From Ptiloglossa arizonensis (Eukaryota; Arthropoda; Insecta; Hymenoptera; Colletidae): a stretch of 64,000 bases of DNA. Within the stretch, counting starts at the first letter, position 1, and every line of letters starts with the position of its first letter. This document shows positions 25,247 through 39,034 of the stretch, piece after piece. A program made the position numbers and the translations under genes. The stretch is from assembly GCF_051014685.1 (NCBI RefSeq), contig NW_027478600.1:835852-899851 (forward strand), read 5' to 3'. The notes beneath the pieces were generated by a model. It had not been told where the DNA came from. It searched no databases and saw only the letters and a program-made list of their open reading frames with translations.

Positions 25247-27320
25247 TACAGATGCAACAGAAATTTTGCAGATTGGTCAATCCGTTCCCGAGATATGGCA
25301 GTTTGGAGGTAAGAAACGTTTGAGAAACTCAAAATTTTCGCAGTTCTGATGCTCGAAACGAATAACTAGAACGGCCTAGGGGAAAAGTACGCATACCGTT
25401 GTAATCGGGCGAGTTTCTACTTTCAGATGCAACAGAAATTTTGCGGATTGGTCGATCCGTTCGCGAGATATGGCAGTTTGGAGGTAAGAAACGCTTGGGA
25501 AACTCAAAATTTTCGCAGTTCTGATGCTCGACAAGCATAACTAGAACGGCCTAGGGGAAAAGTACGCATACCGTTGTAATCGGGCGAGTTTCTACTTTCA
25601 GATGCAACAGAAATTTTGCGGATTGGTCAATCCGTTCGCGAGATATGGCAGTTTGGAGGTGAGAAACGCTTGAGAAACTCAAAATTTTCGCAGTTCTGAT
25701 GCTCGAAACGAATAACCAGAACGGCCTAGGGGAAAAGTACGCATACCGTTGTAATCGGGCGAGTTTCTACTTTCTAATGCAACAGAAATTTTGCGGATTG
25801 GTCAATCCGTTCGCGAGATATGGCAGTTTGGAGGTAAGAAATGCATGAGAAACTCAAAATTTTCGCAGTTCTGATGCTCGAAACGGATAACTAGAACAGC
25901 CTAGGGGAAAAGTACGCATACCGTTGTGATCGGGCGAGTTTCTACTTTCTAATGCAACAGAAATTTTGCGGATTGGTCAATCCGTTCGCGAGATATGGCA
26001 GTTTGGAGGTAAGAAATGCATGAGAAACTCAAAATTTTCGCAGTTCTGATGCTCGAAACGGATAACTAGAACAGCCTAGGGGAAAAGTACGCATACCGTT
26101 GTGATCGGGCGAGTTTCTACTTTCAGATGCAACAGAAATTTTGCGGATTGGTCAATCCGTTCGCGAGATATGGCAGTTTGGAGGTAAGAAACGCTTGAGA
26201 AACTCAAAATTTTCGCAGTTCTGATGCTCGAAACGAATAACTAGAACGGCCTAGGGGAAAAGTGCGCATACCGTTGTAATCGGGCGAGTTTCTACTTTCA
26301 GATGCAACAGAAATTTTGCGGATTGGTCAATCCGTTCGCGAGTTATGGCAGTTTGGAGGTGAGAAACGGATGAGAAACTCAAAATTTTCGCAGTACCGAT
26401 GCTCGAAACGAATAACTGGAACGGCCTAGGGGAAAAGTACACCTGCCGTTGTAATCGGGCGAGTTTCTACTTTCAGATGCAACAGAAATTTTGCGGATTG
26501 GTCAATCCGTTCGCGAGATATGGCAGTTTGGAGGTAAGAAACGCTTGGGAAACTCAAAATTTTCGCAGTTCTGATGCTCGACAAGCATAACTAGAACGGC
26601 CTAGGGGAAAAGTACGCATACCGTTGTAATCGGGCGAGTTTCTACTTTCAGATGCAACAGAAATTTTGCGGATTGGTCAATCCGTTCGCGAGATATGGCA
26701 GTTTGGAGGTGAGAAACGCTTGAGAAACTCAAAATTTTCGCAGTTCTGATGCTCGAAACGAATAACCAGAACGGCCTAGGGGAAAAGTACGCATACCGTT
26801 GTAATCGGGCGAGTTTCTACTTTCTAATGCAACAGAAATTTTGCGGATTAGTCAATCCGTTCGCGAGATATGGCAGTTTGGAGGTAAGAAATGCATGAGA
26901 AACTCAAAATTTTCGCAGTTCTGATGCTCGAAACGAATAACCAGAACGGCCTAGGGGAAAAGTACACATAACGTTGTAATTGGGCGAGTTTCTACATTCA
27001 GATGCAACAGAAATTTTGCGGATTGGTCAATCCGTTCGCGAGATATGGCAGTTTGGAGGTGAGAAACGCTTGAGAAACTCAAAATTTTCGCTGTTCTGAT
27101 GCTCGAAACGAATAATCAGAACGGCCTAGGGGAAGAGTACGCATACCGTTGTAATCGGGCGAGTTTCTACATTCTAATGCAACAGAAATTTTCCGGATTG
27201 GTCAATCCGTTCGCGAGATATGGCAGTTTGGAGGTAAGAAATGCATGAGAAACTCAAAATTTGCGCAGTTCTGATGCTCGAAACGAATAACCAGAACGGC
27301 CTAGGGGAAAAGTACACATA
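25220..27320 (+). repeat. Third, partial copy: matches 5,095-7,195
   Basis: Aligned at offset 20,125 (115 monomers), about 12 monomers long. Markers shared with 5,095-7,195 are ATTTTGCAGATTGG, TTCCCGAGAT, GACAAGCATAAC, ACACCTGCCG and TTTTCCGGATTGG. One difference is AAAAGTAC near 26,785 against AATAGTAC at 6,660. The left junction with the preceding segment lies within 25,220-25,246, where both parents are identical. At the right end, near 27,317, it switches to copy B, which aligns to 5,792. About 1.4 kb (8 monomers) of parent sequence is therefore present twice in a row around 26-28 kb. Confidence 0.88.
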
Positions 27321-30300
27321 CCGTTGTGATCGGGCGAGTTTCTACTTTCTAATGCAACAGAAATTTTGCGGATTGGTCAATCCGTTCGCGAGATATGGCA
27401 GTTTGGAGGTAAGAAATGCATGAGAAACTCAAAATTTTCGCAGTTCTGATGCTCGAAACGGATAACTAGAACAGCCTAGGGGAAAAGTACGCATACCGTT
27501 GTGATCGGGCGAGTTTCTACTTTCAGATGCAACAGAAATTTTGCGGATTGGTCAATCCGTTCGCGAGATATGGCAGTTTGGAGGTAAGAAACGCTTGAGA
27601 AACTCAAAATTTTCGCAGTTCTGATGCTCGAAACGAATAACTAGAACGGCCTAGGGGAAAAGTGCGCATACCGTTGTAATCGGGCGAGTTTCTACTTTCA
27701 GATGCAACAGAAATTTTGCGGATTGGTCAATCCGTTCGCGAGTTATGGCAGTTTGGAGGTGAGAAACGGATGAGAAACTCAAAATTTTCGCAGTACCGAT
27801 GCTCGAAACGAATAACTGGAACGGCCTAGGGGAAAAGTACACCTGCCGTTGTAATCGGGCGAGTTTCTACTTTCAGATGCAACAGAAATTTTGCGGATTG
27901 GTCAATCCGTTCGCGAGATATGGCAGTTTGGATGTAAGAAACGCTTGGGAAACTCAAAATTTTCGCAGTTCTGATGCTCGACAAGCATAACTAGAACGGC
28001 CTAGGGGAAAAGTACGCATACCGTTGTAATCGGGCGAGTTTCTACTTTCAGATGCAACAGAAATTTTGCGGATTGGTCAATCCGTTCGCGAGATATGGCA
28101 GTTTGGAGGTGAGAAACGCTTGAGAAACTCAAAATTTTCGCAGTTCTGATGCTCGAAACGAATAACCAGAACGGCCTAGGGGAAAAGTACGCATACCGTT
28201 GTAATCGGGCGAGTTTCTACTTTCTAATGCAACAGAAATTTTGCGGATTAGTCAATCCGTTCGCGAGATATGGCAGTTTGGAGGTAAGAAATGCATGAGA
28301 AACTCAAAATTTTCGCAGTTCTGATGCTCGAAACGAATAACCAGAACGGCCTAGGGGAAAAGTACACATAACGTTGTAATTGGGCGAGTTTCTACATTCA
28401 GATGCAACAGAAATTTTGCGGATTGGTCAATCCGTTCGCGAGATATGGCAGTTTGGAGGTGAGAAACGCTTGAGAAACTCAAAATTTTCGCTGTTCTGAT
28501 GCTCGAAACGAATAATCAGAACGGCCTAGGGGAAGAGTACGCATACCGTTGTAATCGGGCGAGTTTCTACATTCTAATGCAACAGAAATTTTCCGGATTG
28601 GTCAATCCGTTCGCGAGATATGGCAGTTTGGAGGTAAGAAATGCATGAGAAACTCAAAATTTGCGCAGTTCTGATGCTCGAAACGAATAACCAGAACGGC
28701 CTAGGGGAAAAGTACACATAACGTTGTAATCGGGCGAGTTTCTACATTCAGATGCAACAGAAATTTTGCGGATTGGTCAATCCGTTCGCGAGATATGGCA
28801 GTTTGGAGGTAAGAAATGCATGAGAAACTCAAAATTTTCGCAGTTCTGATGCTCGAAACGGATAACTAGAACAGCCTAGGGGAAAAGTACTCATACCGTT
28901 GTGATCGGGCGAGTTTCTACTTTCAGATGCAACAGAAATTTTGCGGATTGGTCAATCCGTTCGCGAGATATGGCAATTTGGAGGTAAGAAACGCTTGAGA
29001 AACTCAAAATTTTCGCAGTTCTGATGCTCGAAACGAATAACTAGAACGGCCTAGGGGAAAAGTGCGCATACCGTTGTAATCGGGCGAGTTTCTACTTTCA
29101 GATGCAACAGAAATTTTGCGGATTGGTCAATCCGTTCGCGAGTTATGGCAGTTTGGAGGTAAGAAACGGATGAGAAACTCAAAATTTTCGCAGTACCGAT
29201 GCTCGAAACGAATAACTGGAACGGCATAGGGGAAAAGTACACCTACCGTTGTAATCGGGCGAGTTTCTACTTTCAGGTGCAACAGAAATTTTGCGGATTG
29301 GTCAATCCGTTCGCGAGATATCGCAGTTTGGAGGTTAGAAACGCTTGAGCAACTCAAAATTTTCACATTTCTGATGCTCGAAACGAGTAACCAGAACGGC
29401 CTAGGGGAAAAGTACAAATACCGTTGTAATCGGGCGAGTTTCTACATTCAGATGCAACAGAAATTTTGCGGATTGGTCAATCCGTTCGCGAGATATGGCA
29501 GTTTGGAGGTAAGAAACGTTTGAGAAACTCAAAATTTTCGCAGTTCTGATGATCGATACGAATAAATAGAACGGCCTAGGGGAAAAGTACACACACCGTT
29601 GTAATCGGGCGAGTTTCTACTTTCAGATGCAACAAAAATTTTGCGGATTGGTCAATCCGTTCGCGAGATATGGTAGTTTGGAGGTAACAAACGTTTGAGG
29701 AACTCAAAATTTTCGCAGTTCTGATGCTCGATACGATTAACTAGAACGGCCTAGGGGAAAAGTACACCTACCGTTGTAATCGGGCGAGTTTCTACTTTCA
29801 GATGCAACAGAAATTTTGCGGATTGGTCAATCCGTTCGCGAGATATTGCAGTTTGGAGGTTAGAAACGCTTGAGCAACTCAAAATTTTCAAATTTCTGAT
29901 GCTCGAAACGAATAACTAGAACGGCCTACGGGAAAAGTACGCATACCGTTGTAATCGGGCGGGTTTCTACTTTCAGATGCAACAGAAGTTTTGCGGATTG
30001 GTCATTCCGTTCGCGAGATATGGCAGTTTGGAGGTAAGAAATGCATGAGAAACTCAAAATTTTCGCAGTTCTGATGCTCCAAACGAATAACCAGAACGGC
30101 CTAGGGGAAAAGTACAAATACCGTTGTAATCGGGCGAGTTTCTACATTCAGATGCAACAGAAATTTTGCGGATTGGTCAATCCGTTCGCGAGATATGGCA
30201 GTTTGGAGGTAAGAAACGTTTGAGAAACTCAAAATTTTCGCAGTTCTGATGCTCGATACGAATAACTAGAACGGCCTAGGGGAAAAGTACACTTACCGTT

Positions 30301-32390
30301 GTAATCGGGCGAGTTTCTACATTCAGATGCAACAGAAATTTTGCGGATTGGTCAATCCGTTCGCGAGATATGGCAGTTTGGAGGTAAGAAACGTTTGAGA
30401 GACTCAAAATTTTCGCAGTTCTGATGCTCGAAACGAATAACTAGAACGGCCTAGGGGAAAAGTACGCATACCGTTGTAATCGGGCGAGTTTCTACTTTCA
30501 GATGCAACAGAAATTTTGCGGATTGGTCGATCCGTTCGCGAGATATGGCAGTTTGGAGGTAAGAAACGCTTGGGAAACTCAAAATTTTCGCAGTTCTGAT
30601 GCTCGACAAGCATAACTAGAACGGCCTAGGGGAAAAGTACGCATACCGTTGTAATCGGGCGAGTATCTACTTTCAGATGCAACAGAAATTTTGCGGATTG
30701 GTCAATCCGTTCGCGAGATATGGCAGTTTGGAGGTGAGAAACGCTTGAGAAACTCAAAATTTTCGCTGTTCTGATGCTCGAAACGAATAATCAGAACGGC
30801 CTAGGGGAAGAGTACACCTACCGTTGTAATCGGGCGAGTTTCTACTTTCAGATGCAACAGAAATTTTGCGGATTGGTCAATCCGTTCGCGAGATATTGCA
30901 GTTTGGAGGTTAGAAACGCTTGAGCAACTCAAAATTTTCACATTTCTGATGCTCGAAACGAATAACTAGAACGGCCTACGGGAAAAGTACGCATACCGTT
31001 GTAATCGGGCGGGTTTCTACTTTCAGATGCAACATAAGTTTTGCGGATTGGTCATTCCGTTCGCGAGATATGGCAGTTTGGAGGTAAGAAATGCATGAGA
31101 AACTCAAAATTTTCGCAGTTCTGATGCTCCAAACGAATAACCAGAACGGCCTAGGGGAAAAGTACAAATACCGTTGTAATCGGGCGAGTTTCTACATTCA
31201 GATGCAACAGAAATTTTGCGGATTGGTCAATCCGTTCGCGAGATATGGCAGTTTGGAGGTAAGAAACGTTTGAGAAACTCAAAATTTTCGCAGTTCTGAT
31301 GCTCGATACGAATAACTAGAACGGCCTAGGGGAAAAGTACACTTACCGTTGTAATCGAGCGAGTTTCTACATTCAGATGCAACAGAAATTTTGCGGATTG
31401 GTCAATCCGTTCGCGAGATATGGCAGTTTGGAGGTAAGAAACGTTTGAGAAACTCAAAATTTTCGCAGTTCTGATGCTCGAAACGAATAACTAGAACGGC
31501 CTAGGGGAAAAGTACGCATACCGTTGTAATCGGGCGAGTTTCTACTTTCAGATGCAACAGAAATTTTGCGGATTGGTCGATCCGTTCGCGAGATATGGCA
31601 GTTTGGAGGTAAGAAACGCTTGGGAAACTCAAAATTTTCGCAGTTCTGATGCTCGACAAGCATAACTAGAACGGCCTAGGGGAAAAGTACGCATACCGTT
31701 GTAATCGGGCGAGTATCTACTTTCAGATGCAACAGAAATTTTGCGGATTGGTCAATCCGTTCGCGAGATATGGCAGTTTGGAGGTGAGAAACGCTTGAGA
31801 AACTCAAAATTTTCGCTGTTCTGATGCTCGAAACGAATAATCAGAACGGCCTAGGGCAAGAGTACGCATACCGTTGTAATCGGGCGTGTTTCTACATTCT
31901 AATGCAACAGAAATTTTGCGGATTGGTCAATCCGTTCGCGAGATATGGCAGTTTGGAGGTAAGAAATGCATGAGAAACTCAAAATTTGCGCAGTTCTGAT
32001 GCTCGAAACGAATAACCTGAACGGCCTAGGGGAAAAGTACACATAACGTTGTAATCGGGCGAGTTTCTACATTCAGATGCAACAGAAATTTTGCGGATTG
32101 GTCAATCCGTTCGCGAGATATGGCAGTTTGGAGGTAAGAAATGCATGAGAAACTCAAAATTTTCGCAGTTCTGATGCTCGAAACGGATAACTAGAACGGC
32201 CTAGGGGAAAAGTGCGCATACCGTTGTAATCGGGCGAGTTTCTACTTTCAGATGCAACAGAAATTTTGCGGATTGGTCGATCCGTTCGCGAGATATGGCA
32301 GTTTGGAGGTAAGAAACGCTTGGGAAACTCAAAATTTTCGCAGTTCTGATGCTCGACAAGCATAACTAGAACGGCCTAGGGGAAAAGTAC

Positions 32391-32565
32391 GCATACCGTT
32401 GTAATCGGGCGAGTATCTACTTTCAGATGCAACAGAAATTTTGCGGATTGGTCAATCCGTTCGCGAGATATGGCAGTTTGGAGGTGAGAAACGCTTGAGA
32501 AACTCAAAATTTTCGCTGTTCTGATGCTCGAAACGAATAATCAGAACGGCCTAGGGGAAGAGTAC
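32391..32565 (+). repeat. Extra monomer in copy B
   Basis: Starts GCATACCGTTG with CGAGTATCTAC and ends AATAATCAGAACGG, then AGAGTACACC. At the matching place in copy A (10,865/10,866) this monomer is missing. The same monomer type, with the same TATCTAC and AATCAG markers, occurs at about 9,116-9,290 and 30,641-30,815 in the same neighbourhood, which suggests unequal exchange between nearby related positions. Confidence 0.85.
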
Positions 32566-35500
32566 ACCTACCGTTGTAATCGGGCGAGTTTCTACTTTCA
32601 GATGCAACAGAAATTTTGCGGATTGGTCAATCCGTTCGCGAGATATTGCAGTTTGGAGGTTAGAAACGCTTGAGCAACTCAAAATTTTCACATTTCTGAT
32701 GCTCGAAACGAATAACTAGAACGGCCTACGGGAAAAGTACGCATACCGTTGTAATCGGGCGGGTTTCTACTTTCAGATGCAACATAAGTTTTGCGGATTG
32801 GTCATTCCGTTCGCGAGATATGGCAGTTTGGAGGTAAGAAATGCATGAGAAACTCAAAATTTTGGCAGTTCTGATGCTCCAAACGAATAACCAGAACGGC
32901 CTAGGGGAAAAGTACAAATACCGTTGTAATCGGGCGAGTTTCTACATTCAGATGCAACAGAAATTTTGCGGATTGGTCAATCCGTTCGCGAGATATGGCA
33001 GTTTGGAGGTAAGAAACGTTTGAGAAACTCAAAATTTTCGCAGTTCTGATGCTCGATACGAATAACTAGAACGGCCTAGGGGAAAAGTACACTTACCGTT
33101 GTAATCGAGCGAGTTTCTACATTCAGATGCAACAGAAATTTTGCGGATTGGTCAATCCGTTCGCGAGATATGGCAGTTTGGAGGTAAGAAACGTTTGAGA
33201 AACTCAAAATTTTCGCAGTTCTGATGCTCGAAACGAATAAATAGAACGGCCTAGGGGAAAAGTACGCATACCGTTGTAATCGGGCGAGTTTCTACTTTCA
33301 GATGCAACAGAAATATTGCGGATTGGTCGATCCGTTCGCGAGATATGGCAGTTTGGAGGTAAGAAACGCTTGGGAAACTCAAAATTTTCGCAGTTCTGAT
33401 GCTCGACAAGCATAACTAGAACGGCCTAGGGGAAAAGTACGCATACCGTTGTAATCGGGCGAGTATCTACTTTCAGATGCAACAGAAATTTTGCGGATTG
33501 GTCAATCCGTTCGCGAGATATGGCAGTTTGGAGGTGAGAAACGCTTGAGAAACTCAAAATTTTCGCTGTTCTGATGCTCGAAACGAATAATCAGAACGGC
33601 CTAGGGGAAGAGTACGCATACCGTTGTAATCGGGCGTGTTTCTACATTCTAATGCAACAGAAATTTTGCGGATTGGTCAATCCGTTCGCGAGATATGGCA
33701 GTTTGGAGGTAAGAAATGCATGAGAAACTCAAAATTTGCGCAGTTCTGATGCTCGAAACGAATAACCAGAACGGCCTAGGGGAAAAGTACACATAACGTT
33801 GTAATCGGGCGAGTTTCTACATTCAGATGCAACAGAAATTTTGCGGATTGGTCAATCCGTTCGCGAGATATGGCAGTTTGGAGGTAAGAAATGCATGAGA
33901 AACTCAAAATTTTCGCAGTTCTGATGCTCGAAACGGATAACTAGAACAGCCTAGGGGAAAAGTACTCATACCGTTGTGATCGGGCGAGTTTCTACTTTCA
34001 GATGCAACAGAAATTTTGCGGATTGGTCAATCCGTTCGCGAGATATGGCAATTTGGAGGTAAGAAACGCTTGAGAAACTCAAAATTTTCGCAGTTCTGAT
34101 GCTCGAAACGAATAACTAGAACGGCCTAGGGGAAAAGTGCGCATACCGTTGTAATCGGGCGAGTTTCTACTTTCAGATGCAACAGAAATTTTGCGGATTG
34201 GTCAATCCGTTCGCGAGTTATGGCAGTTTGGAGGTAAGAAACGGATGAGAAACTCAAAATTTTCGTAGTACCGATGCTCGAAACGAATAACTGGAACGGC
34301 CTAGGGGAAAAGTACACATACCGTTGTAATCGGGCGAGTTTCTACTTTCAGATGCAACAAAAATTTTGCGGATTGGTCAATCCGTTCGCGAGATATGGCA
34401 GTTTGGAGGTAAGAAACGGATGAGAAACTCAAAATATTCGCAGTTCCGATGCTCGAAACGAATAACTGGAACGGCCTAGGGGAGAAGTACACCTACCGTT
34501 GTAATCGGGCGAGTTTCTACTTTCAGATGCAACAGAAATTTTGCGGATTGGTCAATCCGTTCGCGAGATATCGCAGTTTGGAGGTTAGAAACGCTTGAGC
34601 AACTCAAAATTTTCACATTTCTGATGCTCGAAACGAATAACTAGAACGGCCTACGGGAAAAGTACGCATACCGTTGTAATCGGCCGGGTTTCTACTTTCA
34701 GATGCAACAGAAGTTTTGCGGACTGGTCATTCCGTTCGCGAGATATGGCAGTTTGGAGGTAAGAAATGCATGAGAAACTCAAAATTTTCGCAGTTCTGAT
34801 GCTCCAAACGAATAACCAGAACGGCCTAGGGGAAAAGTACAAATACCGTTGTAATCGGGCGAGTTTCTACATTCAGATGCAACAGAAATTTTGCGGATTG
34901 TTCAATCCGTTCGCGAGATATGGCAGTTTGGAGGTAAGAAACGTTTGAGAAACTCAAAATTTTCGCCGTTCTGATGCTCGATACGAATAACTAGAACGGC
35001 CTAGGGGAAAAGTACACTTACCGTTGTAATCGGGCGAGTTTCTACTTTCAGATGCAACAAAAATTTTGCGGATTGGTCAATCCGTTCGCGAGATATGGCA
35101 GTTTGGAGGTAAGAAACGGATGAGAAACTCAAAATTTTCACATTTCTGATGCTCGAAACTAATAACTAGAATGGCCTACGGGAAAAGTACGCATACCGTT
35201 GTAATCGGCCGGGTTTCTACTTTCAGATGCAACAGAAGTTTTGCGGATTGGTCATTCCGTTCGCGAGATATGGCAGTTTGGAGGTAAGAAATGCATGAGA
35301 AACTCAAAATTTTCGCAGTTCTGATGCTCGAAACGAATAACCAGAACGGCCTAGGGGAAAAGTACACATACCGTTGTAATCGGGCGAGTTTCTACATTCA
35401 TATGCAACAGAAATTTTGCGGATTGGTCAATCCGTTCGCGAGATATGGCAGTTTGGAGGTAAGAAACGTTTGAAAAACTCAAAATTTTCGCAGTTCTGAT

Positions 35501-38500
35501 GCTCGATACGAATAAATAGAACGGCCTAGGGGAAAAGTACACATACCGTTGTAATCGGGCGAGTTTCTACTTTCAGATGCAACAAAAATTTTGCGGATTG
35601 GTCAATCCGTTCGCGAGATATGGCAGTTTGGAGGTAAGAAACGGATGAGAAACTCAAAATTTTCGCAGTTCCGATGCTCGAAACGAATAACTGGAACGGC
35701 CTAGGGGAGAAGTACACCTACCGTTGTAATCGGGCGAGTTTCTACTTTCAGATGCAACAGAAATTTTGCGGATTGGTCAATCCGTTCGCGAGATATCGCA
35801 GTTTGGAGGTTAGAAACGCTTGAGCAACTCAAAATGTTCACATTTCTGATGCTCGAAACGAATAACTAGAACGGCCTACGGGAAAAGTACGCATACCGTT
35901 GTAATCGGCCGGGTTTCTACTTTCAGATGCAACAGAAGTTTTGCGGATTGGTCATTCCGTTCGCGAGATATGGCAGTTTGGAGGTAAGAAATGCATGAGA
36001 AACTCAAAATTTTCGCACTTCTGATGCTCGAAACGAATAACCAGGACGGCCTAGGGGAAAAGTACACATACCGTTGTAATCGGGCGAGTTTCTACTTTCA
36101 GATGCAACAAAAATTTTGCGGATTGGTCAATCCGTTCGCGAGATATGGCAGTTTGGAGGTAACAAACGTTTGAGAAACTCAAAATTTTCGCAGTTCTGAT
36201 GCTCGATACGAATAAATAGAACGGCCTAGGGGAAAAGTACACATACCGTTGTAATCGGGCGAGTTTCTACTTTCAGATGCAACAAAAATTTTGCGGATTG
36301 GTCAATCCGTTCGCGAGATATGGCAGTTTGGAGGTAACAAACGTTTGAGAAACTCAAAATTTTCGCAGTTCTGATGCTCGAAACGGATAACTAGAACGGC
36401 CTAGGGGAAAAGTACGCATACCGTTGTAATCGGGCGAGTTTCTACTTTCAGATGCAACAGAAATTTTGCGGATTGGTCAATCCGTTCGCGAGATATGGCA
36501 GTTTGGAGGTAAGAAACGTTTGAGAAACTCAAAATTTTCGCAGTTCTGATGCTCGATACGAATAACTAGAACGGCCTAGGGGAAAAGTACACATACCGTT
36601 GTAATCGGGCGAGTTTCTAGATTCATATGCAACAGAAATTTTGCGGATTGGTCAATCCGTTCGCGAGATATGGCAGTTTGGAGGTAAGAAACGTTTGAGA
36701 AACTCAAAATTTTCGCAGTTCTGATGCTCGATACGAATAAATAGAACGGCTTAGGGGAAAAGTACACATACCGTTGTAATCGGGCGAGTTTCTACTTTCA
36801 GATGCAACAGAAATTTTGCGGATTGGTCAATCCGTTCGCGAGATATGGCAGTTTGGAGGTAAGAAACGTTTGAGAAACTCAAAATTTTCGCAGTTCTGAT
36901 GCTCGAAACGGATAACTAGAACGGCCTAGGGGAAAAGTATGCATACCGTTGTAATCGGCCGGGTTTCTACTTTCAGATGCAACAGAAGTTTTGCGGATAG
37001 GTCATTCCGTTCGCGAGATATGGCAGTTTGGAGGTAAGAAATGCATGAGAAACTCAAAATTTTCGCAGTTCTGATGCTCGAAACGAATAACCAGGACGGC
37101 CTAGGGGAAAAGTACACACACCGTTGTAATCGGGCGAGTTTCTACATTCAGATGCAACAGAAATTTTGCGGATTGGTCAATCCGTTCGCGAGATATGGCA
37201 GTTTGGAGGTAACAAACGTTTGAGAAACTCAAAATTTTCGCAGTTCTGATGCTCGAAACGGATAACTAGAACGGCCTAGGGGAAAAGTACGCATACCGTT
37301 GCAATCGGGCGAGTTTCTACTTTCAGATGCAACAGAAATTTTGCGGATTGGTCAATCCGTTCGCGAGATATGGCAGTTTGGAGGTAAGAAACGTTTGAGA
37401 AACTCAAAATTTTCGCAGTTCTGATGCTCGATACGAATAACTAGAACGGCCTAGGGGAAAAGTACACCTACCGTTGTAATCGGGCGAGTTTCTACTTTCA
37501 GATGCAACAGAAATATTGCGGATTGGTCAATCCGTTCGCGAGATATCGCAGTTTGGATGTTAGAAACGCTTGAGCAACTCAAAATTTTCACATTTCTGAT
37601 GCTCGAAACGAATAACTAGAACGGCCTACGGGAAAAGTACGCATACCGTTGTAATCGGCCGGGTTTCTACTTTCAGATGCAACAGAAGTTTTGCGGATTG
37701 GTCATTCAGTTCGCGAGATATGGCAGTTTGGAGGTAAGAAATGCATGAGAAACTCAAAATTTTCGCATTTCTGATGCTCGAAACGAATAACCAGAACGGC
37801 CTAGGGGAAAAGTACACACACCGTTGTAGTCGGGCGAGTTTCTGCATTCAGACGCAACAGAAATTTTGCGGATTGGTCAATCCGTTCGCGAGATATGGCA
37901 GTTTGGAGGTAAGAAACGTTTGAGAAACTCAAAATTTTCGCAGTTCTGATGCTCGATACGAATAAATAGAACGGCCTAGGGGAAAAGTACACATACCGTT
38001 GTAATCGGGCGAGTTTCTACTTTCAGATGCAACAAAAATTTTGCGGATTTGTCAATCCGTTCGCGAGATATGGCAGTTTGGAGGTAACAAACGTTTGAGA
38101 AACTCAAAATTTTCGCAGTTCTGATGCTCGAAACGGATAACTAGGACGGCCTAGGGGAAAAGTACACATACCGTTGTAATCGGGCGAGTTTCTACTTTCA
38201 GATGCAACAAAAATTTTGCGGATTGGTCAATCCGTTCGCGAGATATGGCAGTTTGGAGGTAAGAAACGGATGAGAAACTCAAAATTTTCGCAGTTCCGAT
38301 GCTCGAAACGAATAACTGGAACGGCCTAGGGGAGAAGTACACCTACCGTTGTAATCGGGCGAGTTTCTACTTTCAGATGCAACAGAAATTTTGCGGATTG
38401 GTCAATCCGTTCGCGAGATATCGCAGTTTGGAGGTTAGAAACGCTTGAGCAACTCAAAATTTTCACATTTCTGATGTTCGAAACGAATAACTAGAACGGC

Positions 38501-39034
38501 CTACGGGAAAAGTATGCATACCGTTGTAATCGGCCGGGTTTCTACTTTCAGATGCAACAGAAGTTTTGCGGATTGGTCATTCCGTTCGCGAGATATGGCA
38601 GTTTGGAGGTAAGAAATGCATGAGAAACTCAAAATTTTCGCAGTTCTGATGCTCGAAACGAATATCCAGAACGGCCTAGGGGAAAAGTACACACACCGTT
38701 GTAATCGGGCGAGTTTCTACATTCAGATGCAACAGAAATTTTGCGGATTGGTCAATCCGTTCGCGAGATATGGCAGTTTGGAGGTAAGAAACGTTTGAGA
38801 AACTCAAAATTTTCGCAGTTCTGATGCTCGATACGAATAACTAGGACGGCCTAGGGGAAAAGTACACATACCGTTTTAATCGGGCGAGTTTCTACTTTCA
38901 GATGCAACAAAAATTTTGCGGATTGGTCAATCCGTTCGCGAGATATGGCAGTTTGGAGGTAAGAAACGGATGAGAAACTCAAAATTTTCGCAGTTCCGAT
39001 GCTCGAAACGAATAACTGGAACGGCCTAGGGGAG

